DNA from: Thermus brockianus
Lineage (GTDB): Bacteria > Deinococcota > Deinococci > Deinococcales > Thermaceae
Reading direction: 5' to 3'
DNA: 64,000 bases
Assembly (NCBI RefSeq): GCF_021462505.1
Contig: NZ_JAKEDV010000009.1
Span: 33,940 to 97,939, forward strand
The notes under the pieces were generated by a model, which was given only the letters and a program-made list of their open reading frames with translations, made no database searches and was not told the origin of the DNA. Shown piece after piece: positions 16,223 through 24,928 of the stretch. Within the stretch, counting starts at the first letter, position 1. Each line of letters starts with the position of its first letter. The position numbers and the translations under genes were made by a program.

Positions 16223-16678
16223 TCACCCCTGGCTCTCCAGGAGGTCCAGAACCAACTCCAAGGACTCCCTCAGGGAAAGCACCCAGACCGTTCCCACCTT
16301 TTTGCCCATAAGGTGCCCGAAATGGCGTCGGTCACCGGTAACCAGGGCATTCGCACGAGCGCTCCAGGCGGCCGCCAGGATCGGTGCATCCTCCAAGGTA
16401 AGACCTTTCGCTAAGGCTTTTTGCACCAAGCTCCAAGGAGCCTCAGGAACCGGCCGCACGCTTTCCCGAAGGACCTGAAGGTACTCCAGGGCCTCCAGCC
16501 GTTTCGCCTCCAGGTTGCGCCGGGCCTCCTCCAGGGCGTGGGCGGAGGTGAGGAGCTCTAAGCCCACTTTGGGCGCTAGCTCCAGAAGAGCCCGCGCCCT
16601 TCCCGCTTGCCAACAAGCGGCGAAGAGGACGTTGGCGTCTAGAAAAAGGCGGCGGAGCTTAGCGGGGGATTGCGGCAA
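16223..16678 (-). CDS. PIN-domain toxin (VapC-like)
   Basis: 151 residues with PIN landmarks: LRRLFLDANVLFAA (first Asp), a central acidic helix SAHALEEARRNLEAKRLE, and EDAPILAAAWSARANALVTGDRRHFG carrying the later acidic residues. PIN toxins cleave RNA and are held by a cognate antitoxin. The start overlaps the AbrB-like antitoxin gene by 20 bp. Unlike the pair at 3.2-3.5 kb, this toxin is intact. Confidence 0.82.
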   Translation of the reverse strand: MPQSPAKLRRLFLDANVLFAACWQAGRARALLELAPKVGLELLTSAHALEEARRNLEAKRLEALEYLQVLRESVRPVPEAPWSLVQKALAKGLTLEDAPILAAAWSARANALVTGDRRHFGHLMGKKVGTVWVLSLRESLELVLDLLESQG

Positions 16679-16901
16679 GGCGGGCCCGTTCCTCTTCGGT
16701 AAGGGCGTCCTCTGCCAGGAGCTCCTGGAGGCGCCTTTCCGTGTACACCTCCAGAGGGTAGACCCCGGCGGGGCGCAAGAGGAGCCCCCCTTCGGGGGCG
16801 AGCTCCACTAGGAAGTAAGCTTCCCCCTCCACGCCCATGGCCCTGAGGAGGCGCTTGGGAATGGAGAGTTGGCCCTTTCGGCTAAGCTTGGCCAGTTCCA
16901 T
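16659..16901 (-). CDS. AbrB/SpoVT-type antitoxin (VapB-like)
   Basis: 80 residues from the ATG at 16901. The swapped-hairpin DNA-binding motif is plain: MELAKLSRKGQLSIPKRLL, then a C-terminal toxin-binding helix (RRLQELLAEDALTEEERARL). TATACT (16908-16913 on the minus strand) lies 6 bp before the ATG, a near-leaderless promoter layout. It pairs with the overlapping PIN toxin and should repress its own operon. The longer open frame to 17039 has no supporting features. Confidence 0.82.
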   Translation of the reverse strand: MELAKLSRKGQLSIPKRLLRAMGVEGEAYFLVELAPEGGLLLRPAGVYPLEVYTERRLQELLAEDALTEEERARLAAIPR

Positions 16902-17044
16902 GGTTTCAGTATATCCCAACTCAGGGTTTCTTGGTTTGCCGAAATTCATACCTTCCAATAGCCCCTCGCTCCACTTCTCCCGAACGTTCCTGGGCAAAAG
17001 GGCGAAGCGAAAGAAGCGTCCCCGCTCGTTCATCACCACCCCCA

Positions 17045-17310
17045 GGACAAGCCCAGCAAATCCAAAGGGCCCACGCCGATGGCTACGTGGGGGAAGGAGC
17101 GGGTGTGGATGCGGTGGCCGTGGACTAGGGGTAGGGGTTTGCGGTCCACCCCTTGGGGGAGGCCGGGTCCGCCTTCCAGGCGTTGGGCCAGGAGGGCGGG
17201 GAGGCGGGCGGCTTTTTGGAGGACGCGGTAGAAGCGGGAGAGGTGGGGTAGAGAGGGGAAGAGGGGTTTGAGGAGGGTTTTGCTGGCCAGGTAGTCTTTG
17301 GCGAGGTCTT
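17045..17310 (-). pseudogene. Transposase fragment (IS982-like)
   Basis: In one minus-strand frame the text reads DYLASKTLLKPLFPSLPHLS, FYRVLQKAARLPALLAQRLE, VDRKPLPLVHGHRIHTRSFP and GVGPLDLLGL, resembling the N-terminal and first-aspartate part of IS982-type DDE transposases (normally DS-x-PLP). Start, end and most of the catalytic domain are missing. Plainly a relic; family assignment is moderate. Confidence 0.55.
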
Positions 17311-17344
17311 AGCCTTCAAGGACCTTTGGAATCAAGGTGGTTAA

Positions 17345-17385
17345 AGGGGGTGCTCACGGTTAAGCTTCATAGCACCCCCTCTTTT
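17345..17385. terminator. Hairpin terminator between the TRAP genes and the transposase relic
   Basis: AGGGGGTGCT (17345-17354) and AGCACCCCCT (17371-17380) form a 10-bp perfect stem with a 16-nt loop, followed on the plus strand by CTTTTT and on the minus strand by TTTAA. It lies 145 bp after the end of the long minus-strand operon and probably ends it. The 17386-17524 stretch holds nothing I recognise. Confidence 0.6.
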
Positions 17386-17524
17386 TGCGCATCTGACCCT
17401 GGAGATCAAGTAGCACACGAAGGCATTCCGCTTGTTGGAGTCAAGATGCCGAGGAGCTGCCTACAGGAAGGTTTCCCCAAGGGGCGATACCATCCGCCAG
17501 ATGGCGAGCTCGTGCCGCCAGGCC

Positions 17525-18775
17525 TTAGCCTCCCGTCATGGTCCGGGGTAGCCAGGTGGCCAGTTCGGGGAAGGCCACCAGGAGGGCCACCATGAGGAGG
17601 AGGACCCCCATAAAGGGGAGGCTATACCGGGCGATGCGGACGAGGTCCTCCCCGGTCAGGGACTGGAGGACGAAGAGGTTGAAGCCCACGGGCGGCGTGA
17701 TCTGGGCGAGTTCCACCATAATCACCAGGTAGATGCCAAACCACAGGGGGTCCACACCGATGGCCTTCACCACGGGCAGGATCACGCTGATGGTGAGGAC
17801 CACGATGGAGATGCCGTCCAGGAACCAGCCCAGGACGATGTAGACCAGGGTTAGGAAGAAGATGAGGGCTATTGGCGTGACCCCGGCCTCGGCCGCCCAG
17901 GCGGCCAGGGCCCGGGGGATGCCCGTGAAGCCCATGGCCAGGGTGAGCACCCCAGCCCCCGCCAAGATGAGGCCGATCATGCTGGTGGTACGCACGGCTC
18001 CCAAGAGGCTTTCAAAGGAGAGGGAAGGGGAGAGTTCCCGGCAGAGGGCGGCGAGGAGGAAGGCCCCCACTACACCGATGGCCGCCGCCTCCGTGGGGGT
18101 GGCGACCCCAAGGTAGATGGAGCCCAGGACGAGGAGGATGAGGAGGAGTACGGGGCCCACCTTTAGGAGGCCCAGGAGGGTTTCCCCGAGGGGCCTCGAG
18201 GGCTCCCTCGGCAAGGCGTCCCGGTGCCTTAGGGCGAGGAGGGCCACCGTGAGCATGAAGAGCCGGGCCGCGGACACCTCCGCCATCACCCCGTAGGCGA
18301 TCATGATGACGCTCGGGGGGATAAGGAAGCCCAGGGTGCCCGCCCCCGCCAGGGAGCCCAGGGCGAGGGGCTTGGGGTAGCCCCGCCGCAGGAGCTCGGG
18401 CAGGGTGAAGCGGTTCACCGTGGCCGTGGTGGCGGCGGAGGAACCGATGACGGCGGCGAAGAGGGCGCTCGCCACCACGTTCCCGTGGAGGAGCCCCCCG
18501 GTGAGCCGGGAGAGGAGCGGGGCAAGCCCCTGGAAAAGCCCCTGGGCCAGGAGGGACCGATAGAGGACCTCCCCCATCCAGACGAAGAGGGGAAGGGCGG
18601 CCAGGCTCCAGCCCGAGGTGGCCGTCCAGAGGGCCGTGGCCAGGTTGGGCCCAAGGGGGGCCTAGGTGTAGAGGGCGAGGGCCAGGAGGCCCACCAGGAG
18701 GAGGGCAAGCCCCACGTACACCCCAAGCTCCAGGAGGGTGAGGATGAGGGCGAGGCTGGCTTCGAGGAGGTTCAC
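17525..18775 (-). pseudogene. dctM: TRAP transporter large permease DctM, amber-interrupted
   Basis: From a GTG at 18775 (overlapping the DctQ stop as GTGA) the frame runs 37 codons, VNLLEASLALILTLLELGVY..., to TAG at 18662-18664. It then continues in the same frame as a normal DctM: WMGEVLYRSLLAQG, GSSAATTATVNRFTLPELL, GTLGFLIPPSVIMIAYG, ATPTEAAAIGV, ITPPVGFNLFVLQSL. About 12 membrane helices are expected. The large TRAP subunit imports substrate with Na+ or H+. The remaining start at 18577 would drop the first two helices. One base change restores the gene. Confidence 0.85.
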
Positions 18776-20207
18776 CTTTCCCTCCTCGCCGCCTTCAGGA
18801 AGGCTTCCAGGAGGCCTAAGGCGAAAAAGCTAAGCCCCAGGGCTAGAAAACCCTGCGGCAGCCATAGGGGCAAGGGGAGTAGCCCCGGGGCCAGGTCGCC
18901 ATAGCGGTAGCTCTCCGCCGCCTTGGCCCAGGCGTGGTAGGCGGCGAAGAGGCTCGCCAAAAGGCCCAGGAGGAGAGCCCCCGCCTCCACGGCCCGCCTG
19001 GGCCCTGGGGGAAGCCGCTCCAGGAGGAGCCCCACCCGGATGTGCCCCCCGGCCCGCAGGGTGGGGGCGAGGCCCAGGAAGATGAGGCCAGCGGTGGCGT
19101 AGCCGGCGAGCTCCAGGGCCGAGGGGACCACGAAGCCGAGGAAGCGCTCCACCACCTGGGCCAGGATCACCAGGAGGACGAAAAGGCCCATGAGGGCCGC
19201 GAGGAGTTCTGCCAGGCGAAATAGGAGGCTCATTCGGCCGAGGTACTGCCGGTAGACCTTCACCCCTGTGGCCCCCGCCTGGCGTTGCCACTCCACGATC
19301 ATGGTCCCGCCCACCTTCTTGAGGTCGGCGAGGAGCTGGGGCGAGGGCTTCACCACCTGCATGCCCCGGCTCTCCAGGGTCTTTAGCGCCTTCTCCTCCT
19401 GCTCTTGGCTTAGCCGCCAGCCCCGTTTCTCCGCCCGCTTGGCCGCCTGCAGGAGGGCTTCCCGGTCCTGGGGGGAGAGGCTCTCAAAGGCCCGGCGGCC
19501 GATGACCCCCATGTTCTTGGGAATCCAGGCCTTCACGTCGTAGAAGTAGCGGGCGAAGTCCCAGGCCTGGCTGTCCACCCCCGTGACGGGGGAGGTGATC
19601 ATGGCCTCCACGATGCCCGTGGCGAAGGCTTGGGGGATGTCCGCCGCCTCCACCTGCACGGGGGTCATGCCCAGGAGCTCCGCCAGCCGGGCCGTGGCGG
19701 GGTTATAGGCGCGGAAGCGGATCCCCTGGAGGTCCTGGGCGGACTGGACGGGCTTCTTGGTGTAAAGCCCCTGGGGCGGCCAGGGCACGGCGTAGAGGAA
19801 GACCACCCCCCGCTGGGCGAGCCACCGCTCCACCTCGGGCCGCTGGGCTTGGTAAAGCCGCTGCGCCCCTTCGTAGCTCATGGCCACGAAGGGGATGGAG
19901 TCCAGGTTGAAGAGGGGGTTTTCGTTGGCGAGGAGGGACATGAGGACCTCCCCCATCTGGATCTGCCCGTTGCGCACCGCGGGGAGGATCTGCGGGTGGG
20001 GGAGGAGGGACCCCCCGGGGTGGACCGTGATCTTCACCCGCCCCCCGTGGCCTCCTCCACCTCCTGGGCGAACTGGAGGATGTTCTTGAGTGTGGAAGTT
20101 GGCCGGGGGATAGGGGGTGGCCATGTTCTAGGTCTGGGCTTGGGCCTTCAGGAAATGCCGATAAGGGCTACCAGGGCTTTGCGCAGGAACCCTCGCCTCT
20201 TATGCAT
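18772..20207 (-). pseudogene. TRAP binding protein DctP fused to small permease DctQ, disrupted N-terminus
   Basis: The start at 20207 gives a signal peptide (MHKRRGFLRKALVALIGIS) that breaks at 20148-20150. The sequence resumes one frame over as KAQAQT, TAG (20128-20130), NMATPYPPANFHT; shifts again to KNILQFAQEVEEATGG; then returns to RVKITVHPGGSLLPHPQIL and runs cleanly. So there are three frame changes plus an amber codon where TWNMATPYP is expected. The clean part is a normal DctP (residues to YRQYLGR) joined without a stop to a four-helix DctQ (MSLLFRLAELLAALMGLF...). The binding protein is probably lost. Confidence 0.8.
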
Positions 20208-20211
20208 AATC

Positions 20212-21201
20212 TTACTGCTTGGGCGCCTGGTCCACGAAGGCGTTGGTGTAGGTGCGCTTCAGGTCTATCCGCGCCCGGGCCACGTTGGGGTCAAAGGCGG
20301 AGAGCACCGTGAGGGGCCGCAAGGGGGCGGTGTCGCTGAAGCGCCCCGTGGGGGAGAAGCTTTCCAAGGAGTTCCTGAGCACCTTCAGGTAGAGGGCCTT
20401 GTCCCCCAGGAAGTACTCCTCGGGCAGAATGGCGGCGATCTCCTCGGGGGACTTGCCCTGCATCCAGCGCAGGCCCCGCACCATGGCGTTCACCAGGCGC
20501 TGGGCCGTGTCCGGGTTCCGCTCCAGCCAGGCCCGGGTGGTGTAGAGGACGGCGGCGGGGTACTCCCCTCCCAGGACCTCCCGGGTGCCCTTGGTGGTGC
20601 GGGTGTCCGCCAGGACCTTGATGAGGCCCCGCTCCTCCAGGAGGGTGATGGCGGGTTCCACGTTGGCGATGGCCTCCACCTGCTTGTTCTGCACGGCGGC
20701 CACCGCCTGCGCCCCCACGGAAACCCCCACCACGGCCACGTCCGTGGGCTTGAGGCCGTTCTTCACCAGGAGGTAGTTGAGGAAGAAGTGGGTGGAGGAG
20801 CCGGGGGCGGTGACCCCCACCCGGCGCCCCTTGAGGTCGGCGATGGACCGCACCTGGTCCGCCAGGTCCGAGCGCACCCCGAGGACGATGGCCGGATACC
20901 GCCCCACCTGCACGAAGGCCACGATGTCCCGGCCCTGGGCCTGCATCTGGATGGTGTGGTCGTAGTAGCCCATCACCACCTCCACGCTTCCCCCGATAAG
21001 GGCCTGGAGGGCGCGGCTACCCGCCTGGAGGTCCTGGATCACCACGTCCAGGCCCTCTTCCTTGAAGTAGCCGAGCCTTTCCACCACCGTGAGGGGCAGG
21101 TAGACCACGGCGGTCTTCCCCCCCACGCCCAGGACCACCCGCTTCTGGGCGAGGCCGAAGGCCAAAAGGACCAGAAGGAACCAGACCGCAATCCGCTTCA
21201 T
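20212..21201 (-). CDS. NMT1/SsuA-like ABC substrate-binding protein
   Basis: 329 residues with a signal peptide (MKRIAVWFLLVLLAFGLAQK) and the NMT1/THI5-type periplasmic binding fold: LPLTVVERLGYFKEEGLDV, the AGSRALQALIGGSVEVVMGY block, LKGRRVGVTAPGSSTHFFLN. Such proteins deliver sulfonates, nitrate, thiamine precursors or aromatic acids to the permease. Its start overlaps the permease stop (ATGA). The ligand cannot be read from the sequence; the neighbouring cyclase and CMD-like genes suggest an organic acid or aromatic compound. Confidence 0.85.
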   Translation of the reverse strand: MKRIAVWFLLVLLAFGLAQKRVVLGVGGKTAVVYLPLTVVERLGYFKEEGLDVVIQDLQAGSRALQALIGGSVEVVMGYYDHTIQMQAQGRDIVAFVQVGRYPAIVLGVRSDLADQVRSIADLKGRRVGVTAPGSSTHFFLNYLLVKNGLKPTDVAVVGVSVGAQAVAAVQNKQVEAIANVEPAITLLEERGLIKVLADTRTTKGTREVLGGEYPAAVLYTTRAWLERNPDTAQRLVNAMVRGLRWMQGKSPEEIAAILPEEYFLGDKALYLKVLRNSLESFSPTGRFSDTAPLRPLTVLSAFDPNVARARIDLKRTYTNAFVDQAPKQ

Positions 21202-21965
21202 GCTTCACCTCCTTTGGGCCGCCACACGAGAAGCCTCCGTTCCACGGCCCCCACCAGGGCGTCCAGCGCCAGGACGAAGGCCATGAGGACCACCATCCCG
21301 GCAAAGACCCCCGTGGTGTCAAAAACCCCTTCCGCCTGGGCGATGAGGTAGCCAAGCCCGGCGGCGCTTCCCAGGTACTCCCCCACCACGGCCCCGATGA
21401 CGGCGAAGCCGATGGAGGTCCGCAAGGAGCTGAAGATCCAGCTCGCCGCCGCCGGCAGGTAAACGTGGGCGAGGAGGTGGCGGCGGTTCGCCCCGAGGAG
21501 GCGGGCGTTTTGCAGGACGATGGGGCTCACCTCCTTCACCCCTTGGTAGGTGTTGAAGAAGGCCACGAAGAAGACCAGGGTGACCCCCAGGGCCACCTTG
21601 GAGAGGACCCCGAGGCCGAACCACAGGGTGAAGATGGGGGCGAGGACCACCCGGGGGATGGCGTTCAGGGCCTTCACGTAGGGATCCAGCACCGCCGCCA
21701 CCCCGGGGGAGAGGGCGAGCCAGAGCCCGAAGACCACCCCGAGGAGGGTGCCGATGGCGAAGGCGAGGAGCATCTCCACCGTGGTCACGTAGAGGTGGGG
21801 GTAGACCTCCCCCGTGCCGAACCAGCGGAGGACCCGCTTGAGGATCTCCGAGGGGTAGGAGAAGAAGAAGGGGTCTATGCGGCCTGTCCTCGAGGCCCAC
21901 TCCCAAAGGAGGAGGAAGGCCACGAGGAGCCCCGCCTGCCAAAGCCGTACCCTAAGCCCCCGCAT
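21198..21965 (-). CDS. ABC transporter permease (SsuC/TauC type)
   Basis: 255 residues with about six membrane helices and the BPD permease EAA-type loop KALNAIPRVVLAPIFTLWFG; later LGANRRHLLAHVYLPAAASWIFSSLR. It pairs with the ATPase gene upstream (14-bp overlap) and the binding protein downstream (ATGA). Length and motif fit the taurine/nitrate/sulfonate class. Confidence 0.88.
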   Translation of the reverse strand: MRGLRVRLWQAGLLVAFLLLWEWASRTGRIDPFFFSYPSEILKRVLRWFGTGEVYPHLYVTTVEMLLAFAIGTLLGVVFGLWLALSPGVAAVLDPYVKALNAIPRVVLAPIFTLWFGLGVLSKVALGVTLVFFVAFFNTYQGVKEVSPIVLQNARLLGANRRHLLAHVYLPAAASWIFSSLRTSIGFAVIGAVVGEYLGSAAGLGYLIAQAEGVFDTTGVFAGMVVLMAFVLALDALVGAVERRLLVWRPKGGEA

Positions 21966-22725
21966 GGGCCCGCATCACCTCCCCTCGCAAAAGCTCCCAA
22001 ATCTCCCGGTGGAGCCGCAGGAACTCGGGGGTGAGCCGGATCTCCGCCACGTCCCGGGGCCGGGGGAGGGGGATGGGGAACTCCCCGATGGGCCGGGAGC
22101 GGGGCCCGGCGGAGAGGACCACCACCCGGTCGGAGAGGGCGATGGCCTCCTCTAGGTCGTGGGTCACGAAGAGCACCGTCTTCCGGTCCTCCTGCCAGAG
22201 CTTTAGAAGCTCGTTCTCCATGAGTTGCCGGGTCTGCACGTCCAGGGCGGAGAAGGGCTCGTCCATGAGGAGGAGCTTGGGGCCGGCGATGAGGACCTGG
22301 GCCAGGCCCACCCGCTTGCGCATCCCGCCGGAGAGCTGGTGGGGGAAGTGGTGGGGAAAACGCCCAAGCCCCACCTTCTCCAGCCAGGCCAGGGCCTCCT
22401 TGCGGGCCTCGGCCCAGGGGCGCCCCCGGAAGACCAAGGGGAGGGCCACGTTGTCCAGGGCGGTCTTCCAGGGGAGGATGGCGTCCTGCTGGAAGAGGTA
22501 GCCCGCCAAGGGGTTCAGGCCCCTGAGGGGCCTCCCCTCCAGGAGGACCTCCCCCCGGCTTGGGGGGAGGAGGCCCGCCGCCACGTTGAGGAGGGTGCTC
22601 TTCCCGCACCCCGTGGGCCCCACCAGGCTCACGAACTCCCCGGGGACGAGGCGGAGGGTAACCCCTTCCACCGCCACGTACTCCCCAAAGGCCACGGAAA
22701 CCTGCCGGAACTCCAGGAGGCTCAT
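21952..22725 (-). CDS. ABC transporter ATP-binding protein (SsuB/TauB type)
   Basis: 257 residues: Walker A GPTGCGKST, Q-loop FQQDAILPWKT, signature LSGGMRKRVGLAQVL, Walker B LLLMDEPFSALD, H-loop VTHDLEEA. The INPWKT-like Q-loop context and EAIALSDRVVVL are typical of nitrate/sulfonate/taurine importers. It energises the adjacent permease. Its start overlaps the upstream CMD-family gene stop by 4 bp. Confidence 0.9.
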   Translation of the reverse strand: MSLLEFRQVSVAFGEYVAVEGVTLRLVPGEFVSLVGPTGCGKSTLLNVAAGLLPPSRGEVLLEGRPLRGLNPLAGYLFQQDAILPWKTALDNVALPLVFRGRPWAEARKEALAWLEKVGLGRFPHHFPHQLSGGMRKRVGLAQVLIAGPKLLLMDEPFSALDVQTRQLMENELLKLWQEDRKTVLFVTHDLEEAIALSDRVVVLSAGPRSRPIGEFPIPLPRPRDVAEIRLTPEFLRLHREIWELLRGEVMRAHAGA

Positions 22726-23270
22726 GAATAGTACTCGGGGTTGGGCCTTATCCCAAGGGCGTTAAGGAGGCGGTTGGTGAAGTTGAACATGGCCGCCACC
22801 TCGGCGGCCTCGAGGATGGCCTCGTCGGAAAGCCCCGCCTCCTTGAGGGGCCTCAGGTCCTCCTTCGAAAGCTCGTAGTGCCGGTGGGTTACCTTGAGGG
22901 CAAAGTTCACCAGGGCCCGCATCCTCGGGGGAAGCTCCGCCCGGCGGGGGTTGGCGGCCAGGACCTCGGGGAGCCGCCCGTCCCCGGTGAGCTCCTTCAG
23001 GTAGCGCTTGTGGCTCGCCACGCAGTACTCGCACCGGTTTTCCCCGCTTATGGCGATGGCCATGGCCTCCTTTTCCTCCCGGCTGAGGAGGCCCTCCCCC
23101 CGCATGAGGGCGTGGTAGTAGCGGAACCAGAGGAGGAAGCGGGGGCTTAGGGCGAAGGCCCGGGCCACGTTGGGGACGAAGCCCATTTGCTCCCGGAACT
23201 CCCCGAAGAGGGCCCTCACCTCCTCGGGAAGCTCCGCCTCCTCCGGGACCCGGAGCCAGGAGATCACCAT
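22722..23270 (-). CDS. Peroxidase-related / carboxymuconolactone decarboxylase (AhpD-like) protein
   Basis: 182 residues of the uncharacterised peroxidase-related family. The AhpD active-site segment is NRCEYCVASHKRYL (C-x2-C-x3-H missing the first Cys spacing variant: C-E-Y-C-V-A-S-H), with upstream SREEKEAMAIAISGE. Such proteins use a CxxC pair for peroxide or alkylhydroperoxide chemistry or act as CMD-type decarboxylases. Overlapping starts and stops place it between the cyclase and the ABC ATPase. Confidence 0.82.
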   Translation of the reverse strand: MVISWLRVPEEAELPEEVRALFGEFREQMGFVPNVARAFALSPRFLLWFRYYHALMRGEGLLSREEKEAMAIAISGENRCEYCVASHKRYLKELTGDGRLPEVLAANPRRAELPPRMRALVNFALKVTHRHYELSKEDLRPLKEAGLSDEAILEAAEVAAMFNFTNRLLNALGIRPNPEYYS

Positions 23271-24073
23271 ACCGCCACCGCCCGCACGGGGCCGCCGGAG
23301 GCGCCCCGGTGCTTGGGCCCGCCCACGAAGAGGAGGGCCCCGGCGGGGGGCACCTGGGCCAGGTTGGCCAGGTTCTCCAGGCCGTACTTCCCGGCCCCGA
23401 GGAGGATCACGTGGGCCTTAAAGTCCTTGGAGGGGCCGTGGTCCAGGGAGAGGGTGTCCACCCCCACCCCCACGATCTCCCGCTCCCGCACCAGGAACTC
23501 CGCCGCCTCGGGGGAGAAGCCGGGGAAGTGGAGGGTGCCGGAGGCGTCCTGGTTGAGGAAGGCCTTGGGGTCGCGCCAGCGCGCCTCCCAGCCCGAGTGC
23601 ATGGCCACGAAGGCCCCCTTGGGCAGGCGGCCGTGCTGGCGCTCGTAGGCCAGGATGTCGTCCACGGTCACCTGGGTGTCGGGGTCCCTGGCCGCCCGCT
23701 CGTGGAGGTGGAGCACCGCCAGGGGGGCGATGAGGCTTGCCACGGGGAGCTTCTCCGCCGTAAGCCCCCCCTCGGCGAAGTGGGCGGGGGCGTCCATGTG
23801 GGTGCCCGAGTGCTCCCAGAGGTCCAGGCGGTTCCCGTAGTAGCCGTTCTGCCGCACGGTGACCAGGGTGGTGATGCGCATGGGCTCGGCCCCGGGGAAG
23901 AGGGGGATCTCCGGGGAGAGCTCATGGGTGAGGTCCACCGCCCGGGAGAAGGCCTTCCCCGGCACCTCCGCCTGGGCCAGGGCCCGCCCCGCCAGAAGCC
24001 CCAGGCCCGCCCCCAAAAAGGCCCTCCGGGAAAGGGAGCGGGCCACCGCCTCCATCACCAAGGGTGCGCACAT
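23264..24073 (-). CDS. Exported cyclase-family hydrolase (kynurenine formamidase-like fold)
   Basis: 269 residues. A Tat-type signal peptide (SRRAFLGAGLGLLAGRALA, two arginines then a hydrophobic core) precedes a PF04199 cyclase domain with the metal motif HSGTHMDAPAHF and supporting DLTHELSPEIPLFPGAEP and VGVDTLSLDHGPS. These are metal-dependent hydrolases/cyclases on formamides or polyketide-like rings. The ATG at 24055 is an alternative start closer to the Tat motif. It heads the minus-strand ABC/TRAP operon, following a 57-bp gap after the DppC gene. Confidence 0.85.
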   Translation of the reverse strand: MCAPLVMEAVARSLSRRAFLGAGLGLLAGRALAQAEVPGKAFSRAVDLTHELSPEIPLFPGAEPMRITTLVTVRQNGYYGNRLDLWEHSGTHMDAPAHFAEGGLTAEKLPVASLIAPLAVLHLHERAARDPDTQVTVDDILAYERQHGRLPKGAFVAMHSGWEARWRDPKAFLNQDASGTLHFPGFSPEAAEFLVREREIVGVGVDTLSLDHGPSKDFKAHVILLGAGKYGLENLANLAQVPPAGALLFVGGPKHRGASGGPVRAVAVW

Positions 24074-24130
24074 GGCGTCCTCCTTTCTTGCCGAATAAAC
24101 TTACCACGTCCCCGCAAAGGTAGGCAAGGG

Positions 24131-24928
24131 TTACCGCCTGGGGTCCAGCCGGTCCCGTAGCCCGTCCCCCAAGAGGTTGAAGCCGAGGACGGCCAGGGTG
24201 AGGGCGAGGCCCGGGACCAGGGCGGGGTAAGGGGAGAGGGGGAGGAAGCTTTGCGCCTCCCGGAGCATCCGGCCGAGGCTTGGGGCGGGGGGCTGGACGC
24301 CGAGGCCCAGGTAGGCGAGGGCGGCCTCGGCCAGGAGGGCGGCTGCGAAGGCTAGGCTCGCCTGGACCAGGAGGGGCCCGAGGAGGTTGGGGAGGATGTG
24401 GCGGAGGAGGATGCGCCCCCTCGAGGCCCCTAAGGCCACGGCCGCCTCCACGAAGGGGGCGCTCCGGAGGGCCATGGCCCCGGCGCGGGCCACCCGGAAG
24501 AAGGCGGGCACCATGGATAGCCCCACCGCCAGCATGCTGCTCAAGGCCCCGGGGCCCAGGAGGGCGGCGAAGAGGAGGGCGAGGAGAAGGCCGGGCAGGG
24601 CGTAGAGGGCCTCCATGAGGAGGCTTAGGGCCCCGTCCACCAGGCCCCCCAGGTACCCGGCGAGGAGCCCCAAGGGGACCCCCAGGCCAAACCCCACCGC
24701 CACGGCGATGCCCCCCACCCAAAGGGCGTTTCTGGCCCCGTGGAGGACCCGCGCCAGGAGGTCCCGGCCCAAGGGGTCCGTGCCCAGGGGGTGGTCCGGG
24801 GAAGGAGGGCTTAGACGGCGGAGGAAGTCCGGGGCGTTGGGGTCCACGGGGTAGAGGAAGGAGGCCAGGGCCAGGAGGAGGAAGAGGCCCACGAGGAGGC
24901 TTCCCAAGAGGAGGCTTGGCCTAGGCAT
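24131..24928 (-). CDS. Peptide-type ABC permease (DppC class)
   Basis: 265 residues with six predicted helices. Family marks: PDHPLGTDPLGRDLLARVLHGARNAL near the N-terminus and the EAA-like loop VEAAVALGASRGRILLRHILPN, ending GFNLLGDGLRDRLDPRR, a textbook DppC/OppC tail. It works with the DppB and binding-protein genes just upstream (8-bp overlap). Peptide or nickel/opine substrates are all possible. No ATPase gene of this class is adjacent, so ATPases must come from elsewhere. Confidence 0.9.
   Translation of the reverse strand: MPRPSLLLGSLLVGLFLLLALASFLYPVDPNAPDFLRRLSPPSPDHPLGTDPLGRDLLARVLHGARNALWVGGIAVAVGFGLGVPLGLLAGYLGGLVDGALSLLMEALYALPGLLLALLFAALLGPGALSSMLAVGLSMVPAFFRVARAGAMALRSAPFVEAAVALGASRGRILLRHILPNLLGPLLVQASLAFAAALLAEAALAYLGLGVQPPAPSLGRMLREAQSFLPLSPYPALVPGLALTLAVLGFNLLGDGLRDRLDPRR

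Noticed and set aside
17345..17385. Transposon terminal repeat instead of a terminator
   Set aside because: The arms face each other at only 16 nt with a T-run after them, fitting a hairpin terminator better than element ends.
18772..20124. A natural functional DctP-DctQ fusion read from the ATG at 20124
   Set aside because: That start lacks a signal peptide and the first 30 codons are out of frame relative to the family; the upstream signal peptide in another frame shows the gene is disrupted. The fusion joint itself may be natural.
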